Positions 33,820 to 42,928 of a stretch of DNA of 64,000 nucleotides are shown here, in pieces. The first letter of the stretch is position 1, and each line of letters starts with the position of its first letter. Origin of the DNA: Aureibacter tunicatorum. GTDB lineage: Bacteria; Bacteroidota; Bacteroidia; Cytophagales; Cyclobacteriaceae. Below the pieces are notes generated by a model. That model was not told the origin of the DNA. It searched no databases and was given only the letters and a program-made list of their open reading frames with translations. The stretch lies in the NCBI RefSeq assembly GCF_036492635.1, contig NZ_AP025305.1, positions 620,001-684,000 on the forward strand, in the 5' to 3' direction. A program made the translations under genes and the position numbers.

Positions 33820-35397
33820 TTATCTTTCTAAATCTGGTTTCAAGAATTTTTCAGCAATTTGGTCCACAGAGAATGATGCAGGACGCTGTCTTACAGGGTA
33901 CTTTTGGAAAGTCGCTAAGAATTGTGCAAATTCATCTTGGCCTTTATATACCATAAATGCATGGTCAATTCTGAATTTTTCATAATTATTAGCATCTGTA
34001 GGAGCTCTTTCAAAAGGATCTCTTCTCAGGTTGAGAATGTGTGGAAGTCTAAGTTGAACAAATGGCTCGGCCCATACAGCGAAGCCATGAGCTCTTTGCT
34101 CTGCGAATACGAGCTTCCAGTCCCCTGTTCTCATGCCAACAGGTAGTCCGTCGTCGCTGAAGTAGAAAAAGTTTGTTCTAGGACTTTCTTTAGTATCACC
34201 AGTCAAATAAGGGAGTAAATTATAGCCGTCAAGGTGAACTTTGAACGTTTCGCCGTCGGCCTGAAATCCAGTCAGCAACTCTTGCTTTACCTTATCGTTT
34301 CCAGCTGCAGCTACCAAAGTCGGCGTCCAGTCCATATGCGAAACGATCTCATTTGAGATAATTCCTGCTGGAAATTTCCCCGGCCATCTTACCATGCAAG
34401 GCACTCTGTATCCGCCTTCCCAGTTGGTGTTTTTTTCACCTCTGAATGGAGAAATTGCTCCATCAGGCCACATGTTGAAATGCGGTCCATTATCCGTAGT
34501 GTAGATTACTATCGTATTGTCAGCAATGCCAAGCTCATCCAATAAGTCCAGCAGTTCACCAACGTAGTTGTCATGTTGTACCATAACATCCGCGTAAAAG
34601 CCTTGGCCTTTGGACAGTCCTTTGGCTGAAGGGTCGGGATATGTTGGGAAGTGCATTGCCGTGGTATTGAACCAAGTGAAAAAGTGTTGATCATTATTGG
34701 CTTGCTCCTTTATCCATTTTTTCGCAGCATCTAAAAATTCCTTGTCGACAGTCTCCATTCTTTTCTTGGTCAATGGTCCTGTATCTTCTATTTTTCCATC
34801 AGATGTTGCTCTTATAACACCTCTTGGCCCATACTTTTTCTTGAATTCCGGATCTTGCGGATAATCTGGGTGTTCTGGTTCTTCTTCAGCATTTAAGTGA
34901 TATAAGTTGCCGAAGAATAAATCGAAACCATGGTTAGTTGGTAGAAATTCGTCGCGATCTCCAAAATGATTTTTACCAAATTGAGCCGTGGCGTAGCCAT
35001 ATGGCTTTAGCAATTGAGCTATGGTCGGATCTTCTTTTTGAATACCAACTGGAGATCCTGGTAGTCCTACTTTTGTTAAGCCTGTTCTGACAGGAGACTG
35101 TCCAGTAATGAAGGCTGCGCGTCCAGCAGTACAACTTTGTTCAGCGTAGTAGTCTGTGAACATTACTCCTTCTTTAGCAATTCTGTCAATGTTAGGAGTC
35201 ATATAACCCATCAAGCCTCTGCTGTAGGCGCTTACATTGGTAATACCGATATCATCTCCGAATATGACTAAGATGTTCGGTTTGCTGTTTTTTCCTTTTT
35301 TGGGAGCTGGTCCCGGCGCTGCTGACACTGGCATAGAGAATAACTCTATTAAAATGCCGACAATCATGATCCATGTACTGGTTTGTTTCATGTTCAA
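33820..35397 (-). CDS. Exported arylsulfatase
   Basis: A 525-residue sulfatase of the alkaline phosphatase superfamily. A signal peptide covers about residues 1-27. Metal-binding Asp48 and Asp49 lie in LVIFGDDIG. The formylglycine site is Cys89 in CTAGR, the CxAxR variant of the usual CxPSR. KNHFGD (about residue 147), the TTDNGPHFN segment with metal-site Asp and Asn, and the C-terminal NLRRDPFE further match arylsulfatase A-like enzymes. The natural substrate cannot be read from sequence. It is divergent, by 147 bases, from a formylglycine-generating-enzyme-like gene, which could mature Cys89. A strong terminator follows it. It may be an inducible partner of the MoxR/VWA operon beside it. 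Confidence 0.95.
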   Translation of the reverse strand: MNMKQTSTWIMIVGILIELFSMPVSAAPGPAPKKGKNSKPNILVIFGDDIGITNVSAYSRGLMGYMTPNIDRIAKEGVMFTDYYAEQSCTAGRAAFITGQSPVRTGLTKVGLPGSPVGIQKEDPTIAQLLKPYGYATAQFGKNHFGDRDEFLPTNHGFDLFFGNLYHLNAEEEPEHPDYPQDPEFKKKYGPRGVIRATSDGKIEDTGPLTKKRMETVDKEFLDAAKKWIKEQANNDQHFFTWFNTTAMHFPTYPDPSAKGLSKGQGFYADVMVQHDNYVGELLDLLDELGIADNTIVIYTTDNGPHFNMWPDGAISPFRGEKNTNWEGGYRVPCMVRWPGKFPAGIISNEIVSHMDWTPTLVAAAGNDKVKQELLTGFQADGETFKVHLDGYNLLPYLTGDTKESPRTNFFYFSDDGLPVGMRTGDWKLVFAEQRAHGFAVWAEPFVQLRLPHILNLRRDPFERAPTDANNYEKFRIDHAFMVYKGQDEFAQFLATFQKYPVRQRPASFSVDQIAEKFLKPDLER

Positions 35398-35544
35398 AGA
35401 ATTTAAAGAATGAAAGAATTACGAATTGATTTTGAACAAGAATGATGCTTGAAATTTTAAATAGGGCATAGAAATTGACGAATGAATGAAGGATACTTTT
35501 ATCTGTTTAGTGAATTTTTTTTCTGCAGTATTATTGTACTAGAC

Positions 35545-36714
35545 ATGAGATTATATTTTATCATTATTTTATTTTTTGGTTTAGAGTTTCTTTTGGGTTG
35601 CAAGGAAAAAAGAAATGCTTCGGGAAGCACTACTGTTTGTTATTCGTCGATTGAGGAAAATTTTGTAGGCAAGGCGGACTTGAGTCTTTTGTATTTGACA
35701 AGCTTGGAGAATATTAAGCTAGACACGACTGTTGCAAGTGATTATTCGGGTATGATAAGAATCAAAGGCGGAACCTTTAATATGGGAGGAGATACTCCTG
35801 ATGACGAACAATCTTGGGAAGCTTCCGCTTTGCCACAGAGAGATGAATTTCCGAAGCATGCGGTTAGTGTTGACGACTTTTGGATGGACAGCCATGAAGT
35901 GACCAATGACGAATTTGCTAGATTTGTGAAAGAAACAGGTTATGTTACCATAGCGGAGAGGGAAATTGTCTGGGAAGAGCTAAAAAAACAATTGCCTAAA
36001 GGTACGGCCAGACCGTCGGATAGTCAATTGCTGCCATCCTCATTAGTGTTTTCATATGCGCCTGAAGGAGCATCAAAAGAGAATATGGCGAATTGGTGGG
36101 AGATGGTGCAAGGAGCCAATTGGAGACATCCATTGGGGCCTGGAAGCTCTATTGAAGGGAAGGGCGATTATCCCGTTGTTCATGTAAGTTGGTATGACGC
36201 TTTGGCCTATGCCAAATGGGCGGGAAAAAGACTTCCTACGGAAGCGGAATGGGAGTATGCTATGAGAGGAGGACTCGAAGATGCAATGTATCCTTGGGGA
36301 GATGACAAAACAGAAGAAGGAATTCATTATGCTAACCACCTTCAGGGAGAATTTCCTTATCATAATACCGTCGACGATGGCTATGAGCGAAGAGCTCCAG
36401 TGGGGAAATTCCCAGCCAATGGATATGGATTGTTTGATATGGCGGGTAATGTTTGGGAATGGACAGCTGACTGGTATAGCGCTAACTATTATGCTAAAAT
36501 GAAAAGACAAGGAAATTTGGCAGTGAATCCAAAAGGGCCTGAACAATCAAATGAAGTTTATTTTAATTATGAAAAAAACAAGATTGTTCGTGGTGGATCA
36601 TTTTTATGCAATGATAATTGGTGTTCTGGATACAGAAATGCCAGAAGAATGCGTTTAACTCCTGATACGGGTATGGAACATGTCGGATTCCGATGTGTGA
36701 GGAATGTGAACTGA
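35545..36714 (+). CDS. Formylglycine-generating enzyme family lipoprotein
   Basis: The ATG at 35545 opens a lipoprotein signal (MRLYFIIILFFGLEFLLGCK); a frame start at 35482 would precede it by 21 residues. The rest is a full sulfatase-modifying-factor (FGE/SUMF1) domain: IKGGTFNMGG, MDSHEVTNDEFARFV, VVHVSWYDALAYAKWAGKRLPTEAEWEYA (quoted as the family hallmark), GLFDMAGNVWEW and VRGGSFLC ... GFRCVR. The two copper-binding, catalytic Cys of true FGE are present as Cys355 and Cys360 in SFLCNDNWCSGYR, which many noncatalytic homologs lack. It faces the arylsulfatase gene and leads the HAD-MoxR-VWA run. Maturation of the neighbouring sulfatase is the natural inference, unusually outside the cytoplasm. 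Confidence 0.88.
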   Translation: MRLYFIIILFFGLEFLLGCKEKRNASGSTTVCYSSIEENFVGKADLSLLYLTSLENIKLDTTVASDYSGMIRIKGGTFNMGGDTPDDEQSWEASALPQRDEFPKHAVSVDDFWMDSHEVTNDEFARFVKETGYVTIAEREIVWEELKKQLPKGTARPSDSQLLPSSLVFSYAPEGASKENMANWWEMVQGANWRHPLGPGSSIEGKGDYPVVHVSWYDALAYAKWAGKRLPTEAEWEYAMRGGLEDAMYPWGDDKTEEGIHYANHLQGEFPYHNTVDDGYERRAPVGKFPANGYGLFDMAGNVWEWTADWYSANYYAKMKRQGNLAVNPKGPEQSNEVYFNYEKNKIVRGGSFLCNDNWCSGYRNARRMRLTPDTGMEHVGFRCVRNVN

Positions 36715-36744
36715 ATAAAATATTAATAAATAAAAATAATATTC

Positions 36745-37779
36745 ATGATTCGCATTTTCAAAACAAACACTTTTTACATAGTGCTTGTGTTGTTGTTGAC
36801 ACAAGCATGTTCGCCAAAGAGTAATGAGCGAGAGACCGAAGGGGGCTTATCTGAAGACGCTTTGCCTTCTTGGAACAACACTGAAATTAAAAATAGGATA
36901 ATTTCCTATGTTGAAGGAGTTACAAACCCTTCTCTGCCTGAGTATATCAAGCCTGAGGATCGAATAGCATGCTTTGACAATGACGGCACGCTTTGGAGTG
37001 AAAAGCCTATCTATTTTCAGTTTTATTTCGTATTCGATCAAATCAAGAAAAAGAGCAAAGAACATCCTGAATGGAAAAATCAACAGCCTTACAAAGCAAT
37101 CTTGGAAGGAGATCATGAGGCTTTGATGAATACTCCTTTGCCAAAACTTCTCGAGGCTATTCAAATTGCTTTGGCAGGAGATACTCCGGAAGCGTACAAG
37201 GCCGAAGTAAAAGCTTGGATAGACACAGCCAAGCACCCGACAAAGAAAGTGAGATTTGATCAATTGGTGTATCAGCCCATGTTAGAGTTGTTGGATTACT
37301 TGAGAGCTAATGATTTCAAAACGTATATAGTTTCAGGTGGTGGCTTGGATTTTATGAGAGGCTCTTTGATTGACGTATACAATATTCCGTCTGAGCAGAT
37401 ATTGGGAAGCACTCTAAAGACAGAATTCATTGAAACCGATTCAGGATATGTTATTATAAGACAGCCGGAGCTTGACTTTATTGACGATAAAGACGGCAAG
37501 CCGATTAATATCAATCGAGTGATTGGCAAGAAACCGGTGATTTGCGTTGGTAACTCGGATGGCGATTTGGCAATGTTGCAATGGACTTCCGATCAAGAGC
37601 ATAAAAATCTGGAAATGATCATTCATCACACTGACTCTGTAAGAGAGTGGGCTTATGATAGAGACTCAAAGATCGGTCATCTGGACAAGGCGCTTGATCA
37701 GGCAAAAGCGGATGACTGGGTTATTGTAAGTATGAAGGAAGATTGGAAAGTGATCTATCCTCAAGGCAATTCTAAATAG
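36745..37779 (+). CDS. HAD-superfamily hydrolase, lipoprotein
   Basis: A 344-residue predicted lipoprotein (signal with lipobox LTQAC, Cys22). The HAD fold is shown by motif I CFDNDGTLW (Asp78 nucleophile, Asp80), motif II VSGGG near residue 200, a lysine-containing region PININRVIGKKP and motif IV VGNSDGDLAM. The capping segment of about 100 residues after motif I is helical. HAD lipoproteins of this kind are phosphatases facing the periplasm; the substrate is unknown. It starts 30 bases after the FGE-like gene and 14 bases before MoxR. Co-location with sulfatase and FGE in one block suggests a common substrate carrying ester groups. Confidence 0.85.
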   Translation: MIRIFKTNTFYIVLVLLLTQACSPKSNERETEGGLSEDALPSWNNTEIKNRIISYVEGVTNPSLPEYIKPEDRIACFDNDGTLWSEKPIYFQFYFVFDQIKKKSKEHPEWKNQQPYKAILEGDHEALMNTPLPKLLEAIQIALAGDTPEAYKAEVKAWIDTAKHPTKKVRFDQLVYQPMLELLDYLRANDFKTYIVSGGGLDFMRGSLIDVYNIPSEQILGSTLKTEFIETDSGYVIIRQPELDFIDDKDGKPININRVIGKKPVICVGNSDGDLAMLQWTSDQEHKNLEMIIHHTDSVREWAYDRDSKIGHLDKALDQAKADDWVIVSMKEDWKVIYPQGNSK

Positions 37780-37793
37780 TAAATATCAAATTT

Positions 37794-38762
37794 ATGGATA
37801 CACGAAAAAGCATTCAATTATTGCTTGACAATATCAATGCGTCTATCATAGGACAAGAGAAGTTAGTGAAAAGGTTGGTATTGATACTTCTGGCGGATGG
37901 AAATTTTTTATTGGAAGGTTTGCCGGGATTGGCAAAAACCAAGGCGATTAAGACCTTGTCAAAACATCTGAATTGTGGATTGAGCAGAATACAATTTACT
38001 CCAGATTTGCTTCCTTCGGACATTACAGGGACAGAAATATACCAGCCGGAAGCAGAGGAGAAATTTGTATTTCAAAAGGGACCAATTTTCAATAATTTGA
38101 TTTTGGCTGATGAAATCAATAGGGCTCCGGCAAAGGTTCAGTCCGCGCTTTTGGAAGCAATGGAAGAACGACAAGTATCAGTAGCGGGAAACACCTATCC
38201 TATGGAGAGCTTGTTTATGGTCATGGCGACACAAAATCCTGTGGAGCAAGAAGGCACTTACCCTTTGCCTGAAGCGCAAATGGATAGGTTTCTTATGCAT
38301 GTGAGAATAGATTACCCCGATGATGCATCTGAATTGGAGATCATTAGATTGAATCGAAAGGAGTCAAGCCTTGAGCAGAAAAAAGAAGAAGTAGAAAAAA
38401 TCTCTCAAGAAGTGATCTTTGAAGCTCGAAAAGAAATAGATAAAATACAGATTTCGGAGACATGTGAAAGATATATAGTGGATATCATATCCGCTACAAG
38501 AAGACCTGAGAAATTTGGCGAGGATTTGGCCGAATGGCTGGACTTTGGAGCTAGTCCAAGAGCCAGCATCGCTATAGATAAAGCGAGTAGAACAAATGCA
38601 TGGATGAATGGTAAGGATTTCGTCAGTCCGGATGATGTTCGCGAAGTAGTACATGATTGCTTGAGACACAGGCTTATTTTGAGCTATGAAGCTGTAGCCC
38701 AAGGAGTGTCGGCTGATCAAGTAATTGACGAGATTCTTAATAAAGTAGCGGTATTGGCTTGA
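37794..38762 (+). CDS. MoxR-family AAA+ ATPase
   Basis: A 322-residue cytoplasmic ATPase of the MoxR group. Walker A is GLPGLAKT (42-49), Walker B LILADEINRAP (Asp106, Glu107), followed by the MoxR hallmark ALLEAMEERQVS, sensor 1 MATQNPVEQEGTYPLPEAQMDRF and the C-terminal lid with sensor 2 SPRAS. MoxR ATPases act as chaperones or remodelers together with von Willebrand A domain proteins. The five genes that follow encode DUF58, DUF4381-like, VWA, VWA-TPR and BatD proteins, and its last base overlaps the DUF58 start (TGATG), so translation is coupled. It forms the energy-using core of the putative system. Confidence 0.95.
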   Translation: MDTRKSIQLLLDNINASIIGQEKLVKRLVLILLADGNFLLEGLPGLAKTKAIKTLSKHLNCGLSRIQFTPDLLPSDITGTEIYQPEAEEKFVFQKGPIFNNLILADEINRAPAKVQSALLEAMEERQVSVAGNTYPMESLFMVMATQNPVEQEGTYPLPEAQMDRFLMHVRIDYPDDASELEIIRLNRKESSLEQKKEEVEKISQEVIFEARKEIDKIQISETCERYIVDIISATRRPEKFGEDLAEWLDFGASPRASIAIDKASRTNAWMNGKDFVSPDDVREVVHDCLRHRLILSYEAVAQGVSADQVIDEILNKVAVLA

Positions 38763-39697
38763 TGAGAATGAAGCGTAATCAACGAGAGTATCCAGAGAAT
38801 GTATATACTTCACTGGAAAGCTTGCTGAGTATGGAAAAGCATGCTGTGGGTTTTAGTTTGTTGGCTAAGAAACAAAAAGTAAAATCCATACTTGGAGGGA
38901 AGCATGCCTCAAAGCTTAGAGGTAGAGGAATGGATTTCGAAGAGTCTAGAAAGTATGTGGCTGGAGATGATATTAGAAATATAGATTGGAAGGTAACTGC
39001 TCGAACGAAAACAACGCATACTAAAGTATTTACAGAAGAAAAGGAAAAGCCTGCTTTGGTTATTGTTGACCAGTCCAATAGCATGTTTTTCGGCTCCAAA
39101 GTCAAAACAAAAGCTGTTGTGGCTGCTGAAGCCGCGGCTTTGATGGCTTTTAGAATATTGAAAGATGGAGATCGAGTAGGCGGAGCTATATTTTCCGGAG
39201 ACGAGCTTGAAGTTTTGAAGCCCAAGCGAGATCGTAGAAATGCTTTGCGATTTCTTGAAAAGATGGTTCAGTATAATCATAAGCTAGGGCAGGATGATAC
39301 AGCGACATTTGAGAAAAACCTTCAAAGAGGAATCGCGGAGATTAACAATATGATTACCCATGATTTTCTGGTGGTGATTATTGGAGATTTCATACATTAT
39401 TCAGAGGATTTGCTTAAGTCGTTGCGTCTTATGAGTCGAAAGAATGATGTGATTCTTGTGAGAGTTACAGACCCTATGGATTTTATTTTGCCTAATGAAG
39501 ATATCGTTCTAAGCGAAGGCGACAAGCAGATACTGGCAAGAGGAGGCCGAAAAGAGCTACGCAATAAGCTTAAAGAGGAAAATGAGATGAATAAGTTGAA
39601 ATTCGAATCTATGCTGAAGAAGTATCGAATTCCGGTAATCAATCTCAATACCGAAGAGGAAGTGCATGAACAAGTGAAGAACATTTTAACACAATGA
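38762..39697 (+). CDS. DUF58-domain (VWA-like) protein
   Basis: A 311-residue soluble protein. The hallmark of DUF58 is the text GRGMDFEESRKYVAGDDIRNIDW (about residues 60-82; core D-x-R-x-Y-x-x-G-D-D-x-R-x-I-D-W), followed by a VWA-like segment with the metal-site-like DQSNSM (about 111-116). The ATG at 38762 overlaps the moxR stop by one base. An upstream TTG would add one residue. DUF58 proteins accompany MoxR ATPases across bacteria and are thought to be their substrate-selecting or scaffold partners. No membrane segment is seen. Confidence 0.93.
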   Translation: MRMKRNQREYPENVYTSLESLLSMEKHAVGFSLLAKKQKVKSILGGKHASKLRGRGMDFEESRKYVAGDDIRNIDWKVTARTKTTHTKVFTEEKEKPALVIVDQSNSMFFGSKVKTKAVVAAEAAALMAFRILKDGDRVGGAIFSGDELEVLKPKRDRRNALRFLEKMVQYNHKLGQDDTATFEKNLQRGIAEINNMITHDFLVVIIGDFIHYSEDLLKSLRLMSRKNDVILVRVTDPMDFILPNEDIVLSEGDKQILARGGRKELRNKLKEENEMNKLKFESMLKKYRIPVINLNTEEEVHEQVKNILTQ

Positions 39698-39698
39698 T

Positions 39699-40211
39699 AT
39701 GCTGATTGATATAATTCAAAGCGATTTGATTGGCGATTCATTGAAAAGCCTTGCTTCAACAGCAGAGCTTCATCCCATATTGGAGCCGGAAGCAGTGAGT
39801 TTTAGTTTTGATACGCTAGGTTGGAAGATCGTTTTTGTTCTGATGTTTTTATTGGTTTTAGGTTTGCTATGGATGCTTGTCAGTTGGTATAGAGCTAATG
39901 CTTACAGAAGAGAAGCTTTACGTTTGGTGGATGAATTTGAGGCTAGCGAAAATTCAAACGAAGCGAAAGTCGCCGAATCGTTGAAAATTCTGAAGAGCCT
40001 GGCAATATTGAAATTTGGCAGAGACAAAGTCGCGGCTTTGAAAGGGAAGGAATGGCTTGTTTACCTTGAAAGTTTGGCTTCTGGCAAAGTTAGCTTGATA
40101 AAGTTTGATACGATGATTAACAAAGCTTTGTATAGCAGTGGTGCCTTGGATGCCAATGAAGTGATGGAGTTTAATGATAATGTGAAAAAGTGGATTAGAA
40201 CTCATGCCTGA
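39699..40211 (+). CDS. DUF4381-like small membrane protein
   Basis: A 170-residue single-pass membrane protein. A short N-terminal segment (residues 1-45) is followed by a strong hydrophobic helix (about 47-64, WKIVFVLMFLLVLGLLWMLV as core) and a cytoplasmic helical tail of about 105 residues. The tail has a SLAILKFGRDKVAALKGKEWLVYLES-type stretch that is typical of the DUF4381 proteins found between DUF58 and VWA genes in MoxR operons. It starts one base after the DUF58 stop and overlaps the next VWA gene by eight bases. Its role is likely structural, linking the membrane VWA proteins to MoxR or DUF58. Confidence 0.8.
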   Translation: MLIDIIQSDLIGDSLKSLASTAELHPILEPEAVSFSFDTLGWKIVFVLMFLLVLGLLWMLVSWYRANAYRREALRLVDEFEASENSNEAKVAESLKILKSLAILKFGRDKVAALKGKEWLVYLESLASGKVSLIKFDTMINKALYSSGALDANEVMEFNDNVKKWIRTHA

Positions 40212-41193
40212 TAACTTAGAATTTGCCCATATATGGGTATTTGTGTTGTTGCCATTGCCGATTTTGATTTATTGGCTAATGCCGCCTTTGAGAATGAAAT
40301 CTTCTTCATTGTCATTTCCAAATTTTAAAAAGACCTCTGAATATTCCGGACAAAAACCCAAAAAAGCAGCCAGTATAAAGAAAAAAAATGCATTCATATA
40401 CTTGATGTTATTTATTATTTGGAGTGTTTTGATAGTCGCATTAGCTGCTCCTGAATTGGTCGGAAAGCCAGAGTTGAAGATTAAAGAGTCAAGGAATTTT
40501 TTGATTGTGGCTGATATCTCGTTCAGCATGGCTCAAACGGATTGGGTCGTGGATGGTCAAAAAGTAAGACGTTGGGATGCCGTGAAAAATGTGATTCATG
40601 ACTTTATAGGAAAAAGAGAGGGGGATCGAATGGGTTTGATATTCTTTGGAAGCGATGCCTTTATTCAAGCGCCATTTACCCCGGATTTGGAAGTCGTAAG
40701 CAAGATGCTGGATGAGGCTGATGTGGGAATGGCCGGACAACGTACTATGATCGGCAAAGCTATAGTAAAAGGTGTTGAAATGTTTAAGGAAGACACCATT
40801 CAATCTAAAGTTATGCTTGTGTTGACTGATGGAATTGATGCAGGAGTAGATATACAACCTCTTGACGCTGCTGAAATAGCCAAGTCGGATTCCATTCAGA
40901 TTTATACTATAGGAATAGGAGATCCGAGTCGACCTGAATCGGATTTGGATGAAGAGACGCTTAAAGATGTCGCAGAGCTAACCGAAGCGAAATATTTCCT
41001 TGGAACGGATACTGAAGAACTGGAAAAAGTCTATGCCGAATTGGATGAACTTGAGCCGATCGAATACGAGGAGGAGTCATATGTTCCCAGAACACCTTTG
41101 TACCAATTCCCTTTAGCAATTGCAGTTTTGTTGATGCTTCTTTTTGGTGGATTGGGAAGTTTAGTGTCATTGTTTAAGAAAATTAAAAATTAA
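40204..41193 (+). CDS. batA: VWA-domain membrane protein, BatA-like
   Basis: A 329-residue protein with two N-terminal membrane helices (about 10-27, 63-81), a von Willebrand A domain exposed to the periplasm (about 95-285) and a C-terminal helix (about 302-320). The metal-ion-dependent adhesion site is DISFS (Asp104, Ser106, Ser108) with a later TDGID. This layout is that of BatA, part of the Bacteroides aerotolerance-type operon. Its start overlaps the DUF4381-like gene by eight bases, and the next VWA gene starts seven bases after its stop, so the proteins are made together. Confidence 0.9.
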   Translation: MPDNLEFAHIWVFVLLPLPILIYWLMPPLRMKSSSLSFPNFKKTSEYSGQKPKKAASIKKKNAFIYLMLFIIWSVLIVALAAPELVGKPELKIKESRNFLIVADISFSMAQTDWVVDGQKVRRWDAVKNVIHDFIGKREGDRMGLIFFGSDAFIQAPFTPDLEVVSKMLDEADVGMAGQRTMIGKAIVKGVEMFKEDTIQSKVMLVLTDGIDAGVDIQPLDAAEIAKSDSIQIYTIGIGDPSRPESDLDEETLKDVAELTEAKYFLGTDTEELEKVYAELDELEPIEYEEESYVPRTPLYQFPLAIAVLLMLLFGGLGSLVSLFKKIKN

Positions 41194-41200
41194 GCAGGAT

Positions 41201-42928
41201 ATGTTTTGGAGTGAATTAAATATCGACTGGGAAGCTTTTCACTTTTTAAGGGAAACAGTCTTATGGCTGTTGATTCCATTGCTCGTGATTTATGTTTTGA
41301 GTGTTTGGGGTGTTCGTGATAGTGTGAAATGGTCCAGAGTTATCCCAGCTCATTTGAAGCCTTATTTAGTCAAGAAAGGAAGCGAAAACTTAAAGCTCGG
41401 GCTATTGACATTGAGCTTTCTAGCTATGACCATAGGAATATTAGGTTTGGCCGGACCGACATGGGACAAGGTGCAAGTGCCCGGTCAAAAGGTTGAGTCG
41501 CCGATGGTAATTGCTTTAGATCTTTCTCAGAGCATGCTCTGCGATGATGTGCAACCGACCAGACTTGATCGAGCAAAATTTAAAATAAGGGATCTGATAA
41601 AACAAGACCCTAAGGCTAGAATTGCTTTGATGGTATTTGCAGGATCATCCCATACAGTGGTTCCGTTGACAAAAGATTATAAAATTATCGAATCTTATTT
41701 GGAAGGCTTAAGTCCTTCGATAATGCCGTTAAGAGGTTCGGACATAGCGTCTGCTTTGAATATGACGGATACCATAGTTGGAAGTATTGAAGCCCCTTCC
41801 ACTTTAGTGTTTTTAACAGATGATTTCACAGATGAGAGTTTTGAAATGTTCCAAAATTATTCTACCAAGTTTAATGGTGAGGTTGTCATCATGCCAATGA
41901 GTACTCCAACTGGAGCTGAAGTTCCTGCTTTTAATGGTAGAGGAGCTTTGAGGGTTGATGGAAAGGTAGTGTATTCCAGCTTGGATCAAGAAATAGTGAA
42001 AAAATTAGAGAGCAAGGAGGGGATAACAATAAGCCCTTTGACCCTAGATGATAGCGATATGGAAATTATAGCTGATAATGTTCGTTCCGAGTTGGTTTTT
42101 CAAAGCGAGAAAAATGAAGAAAAGGATCAATGGATCGACAGAGGATATTGGTTGATGATTCCTTTAGTTGTTATTGTGTTAATGTTGTTCAGGAAAGGCG
42201 TTGTTTTATATTCATTGTCGATATTGATGCTATGCGCAGGATGTTCTTATGATCGACCGACAAAGTTCAATGATTTATGGGCTAGCAAGGATTATCAAGG
42301 GCAAGTATTGCAAGACCATGAAAAGTATGAGTTGGCGGCTGAGAGGTATCAAAACCCTCTTCGTAAAGGAATTGCATACTATAAGTCTGGTGATTACGCT
42401 AATGCGATCAAGGCTTTTTCTGAAGACACTACGGCAATGGGGCAGTATAATTTGGGGTTAGCTTATTATAAGTCCGGCAACTTGGAAGGAGCTGAGATTT
42501 CATTTCAAAAGGCTTTGGAATTGGATCCGGCAATGAGCATTGCTGTCGAAAATAGTGAAGTTGTTTCACAATTGATGCAGGGTGAAAATGAAGTGTCATT
42601 AGAGCAAGCCCAAGAAGCTAATAATGAAAAAGGCAATGCCCAAAATTTGGAGAATACTAGTCCTGAGGACTTAGGTGGAGGAGGACAAGAAGCCACTAAA
42701 GAGGATATGGAAAAAGGACGGCTTGAAGAAACTGTGGCAACGGACATTCGATTAGGAAAAGAACTGGAAGAAGTGCCTGAGGACCTTGGAGCTATTGGAA
42801 AACAAGATATGCAAAAAATATTGATTAGAGATACTGAAGACGATCCGACCTCTTTTTTGAGGAAAAAATTTGCGTATCAAGTGAAAGAAGAGAAAATCGC
42901 AACTAAAAATCCCGACAAAGTATGGTAA
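41201..42928 (+). CDS. Fused BatB-BatC-type protein: VWA domain and TPR repeats
   Basis: A 575-residue fusion. N-terminal helices at about 18-36 and 64-84; VWA domain about 100-300 with DLSQS (Asp107, Ser109, Ser111); a central hydrophobic pair (about 313-345); then TPR-like helices (about 365-460) and an acidic Glu/Gln-rich tail. In many Bacteroidota, BatB and BatC are separate. Here the joint contains an in-frame ATG at 42182 (residue 328) that opens a textbook lipoprotein signal, MLFRKGVVLYSLSILMLCAG then Cys, so an internal start could make a separate BatC lipoprotein. The stop overlaps the batD start by seven bases. Similar VWA-TPR fusions are known from proteobacterial operons of this type. 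Confidence 0.88.
   Translation: MFWSELNIDWEAFHFLRETVLWLLIPLLVIYVLSVWGVRDSVKWSRVIPAHLKPYLVKKGSENLKLGLLTLSFLAMTIGILGLAGPTWDKVQVPGQKVESPMVIALDLSQSMLCDDVQPTRLDRAKFKIRDLIKQDPKARIALMVFAGSSHTVVPLTKDYKIIESYLEGLSPSIMPLRGSDIASALNMTDTIVGSIEAPSTLVFLTDDFTDESFEMFQNYSTKFNGEVVIMPMSTPTGAEVPAFNGRGALRVDGKVVYSSLDQEIVKKLESKEGITISPLTLDDSDMEIIADNVRSELVFQSEKNEEKDQWIDRGYWLMIPLVVIVLMLFRKGVVLYSLSILMLCAGCSYDRPTKFNDLWASKDYQGQVLQDHEKYELAAERYQNPLRKGIAYYKSGDYANAIKAFSEDTTAMGQYNLGLAYYKSGNLEGAEISFQKALELDPAMSIAVENSEVVSQLMQGENEVSLEQAQEANNEKGNAQNLENTSPEDLGGGGQEATKEDMEKGRLEETVATDIRLGKELEEVPEDLGAIGKQDMQKILIRDTEDDPTSFLRKKFAYQVKEEKIATKNPDKVW

Noticed and set aside
35482-35544. Longer start for the FGE-like protein
   Set aside because: The extra residues come before a good lipoprotein signal starting at 35545.
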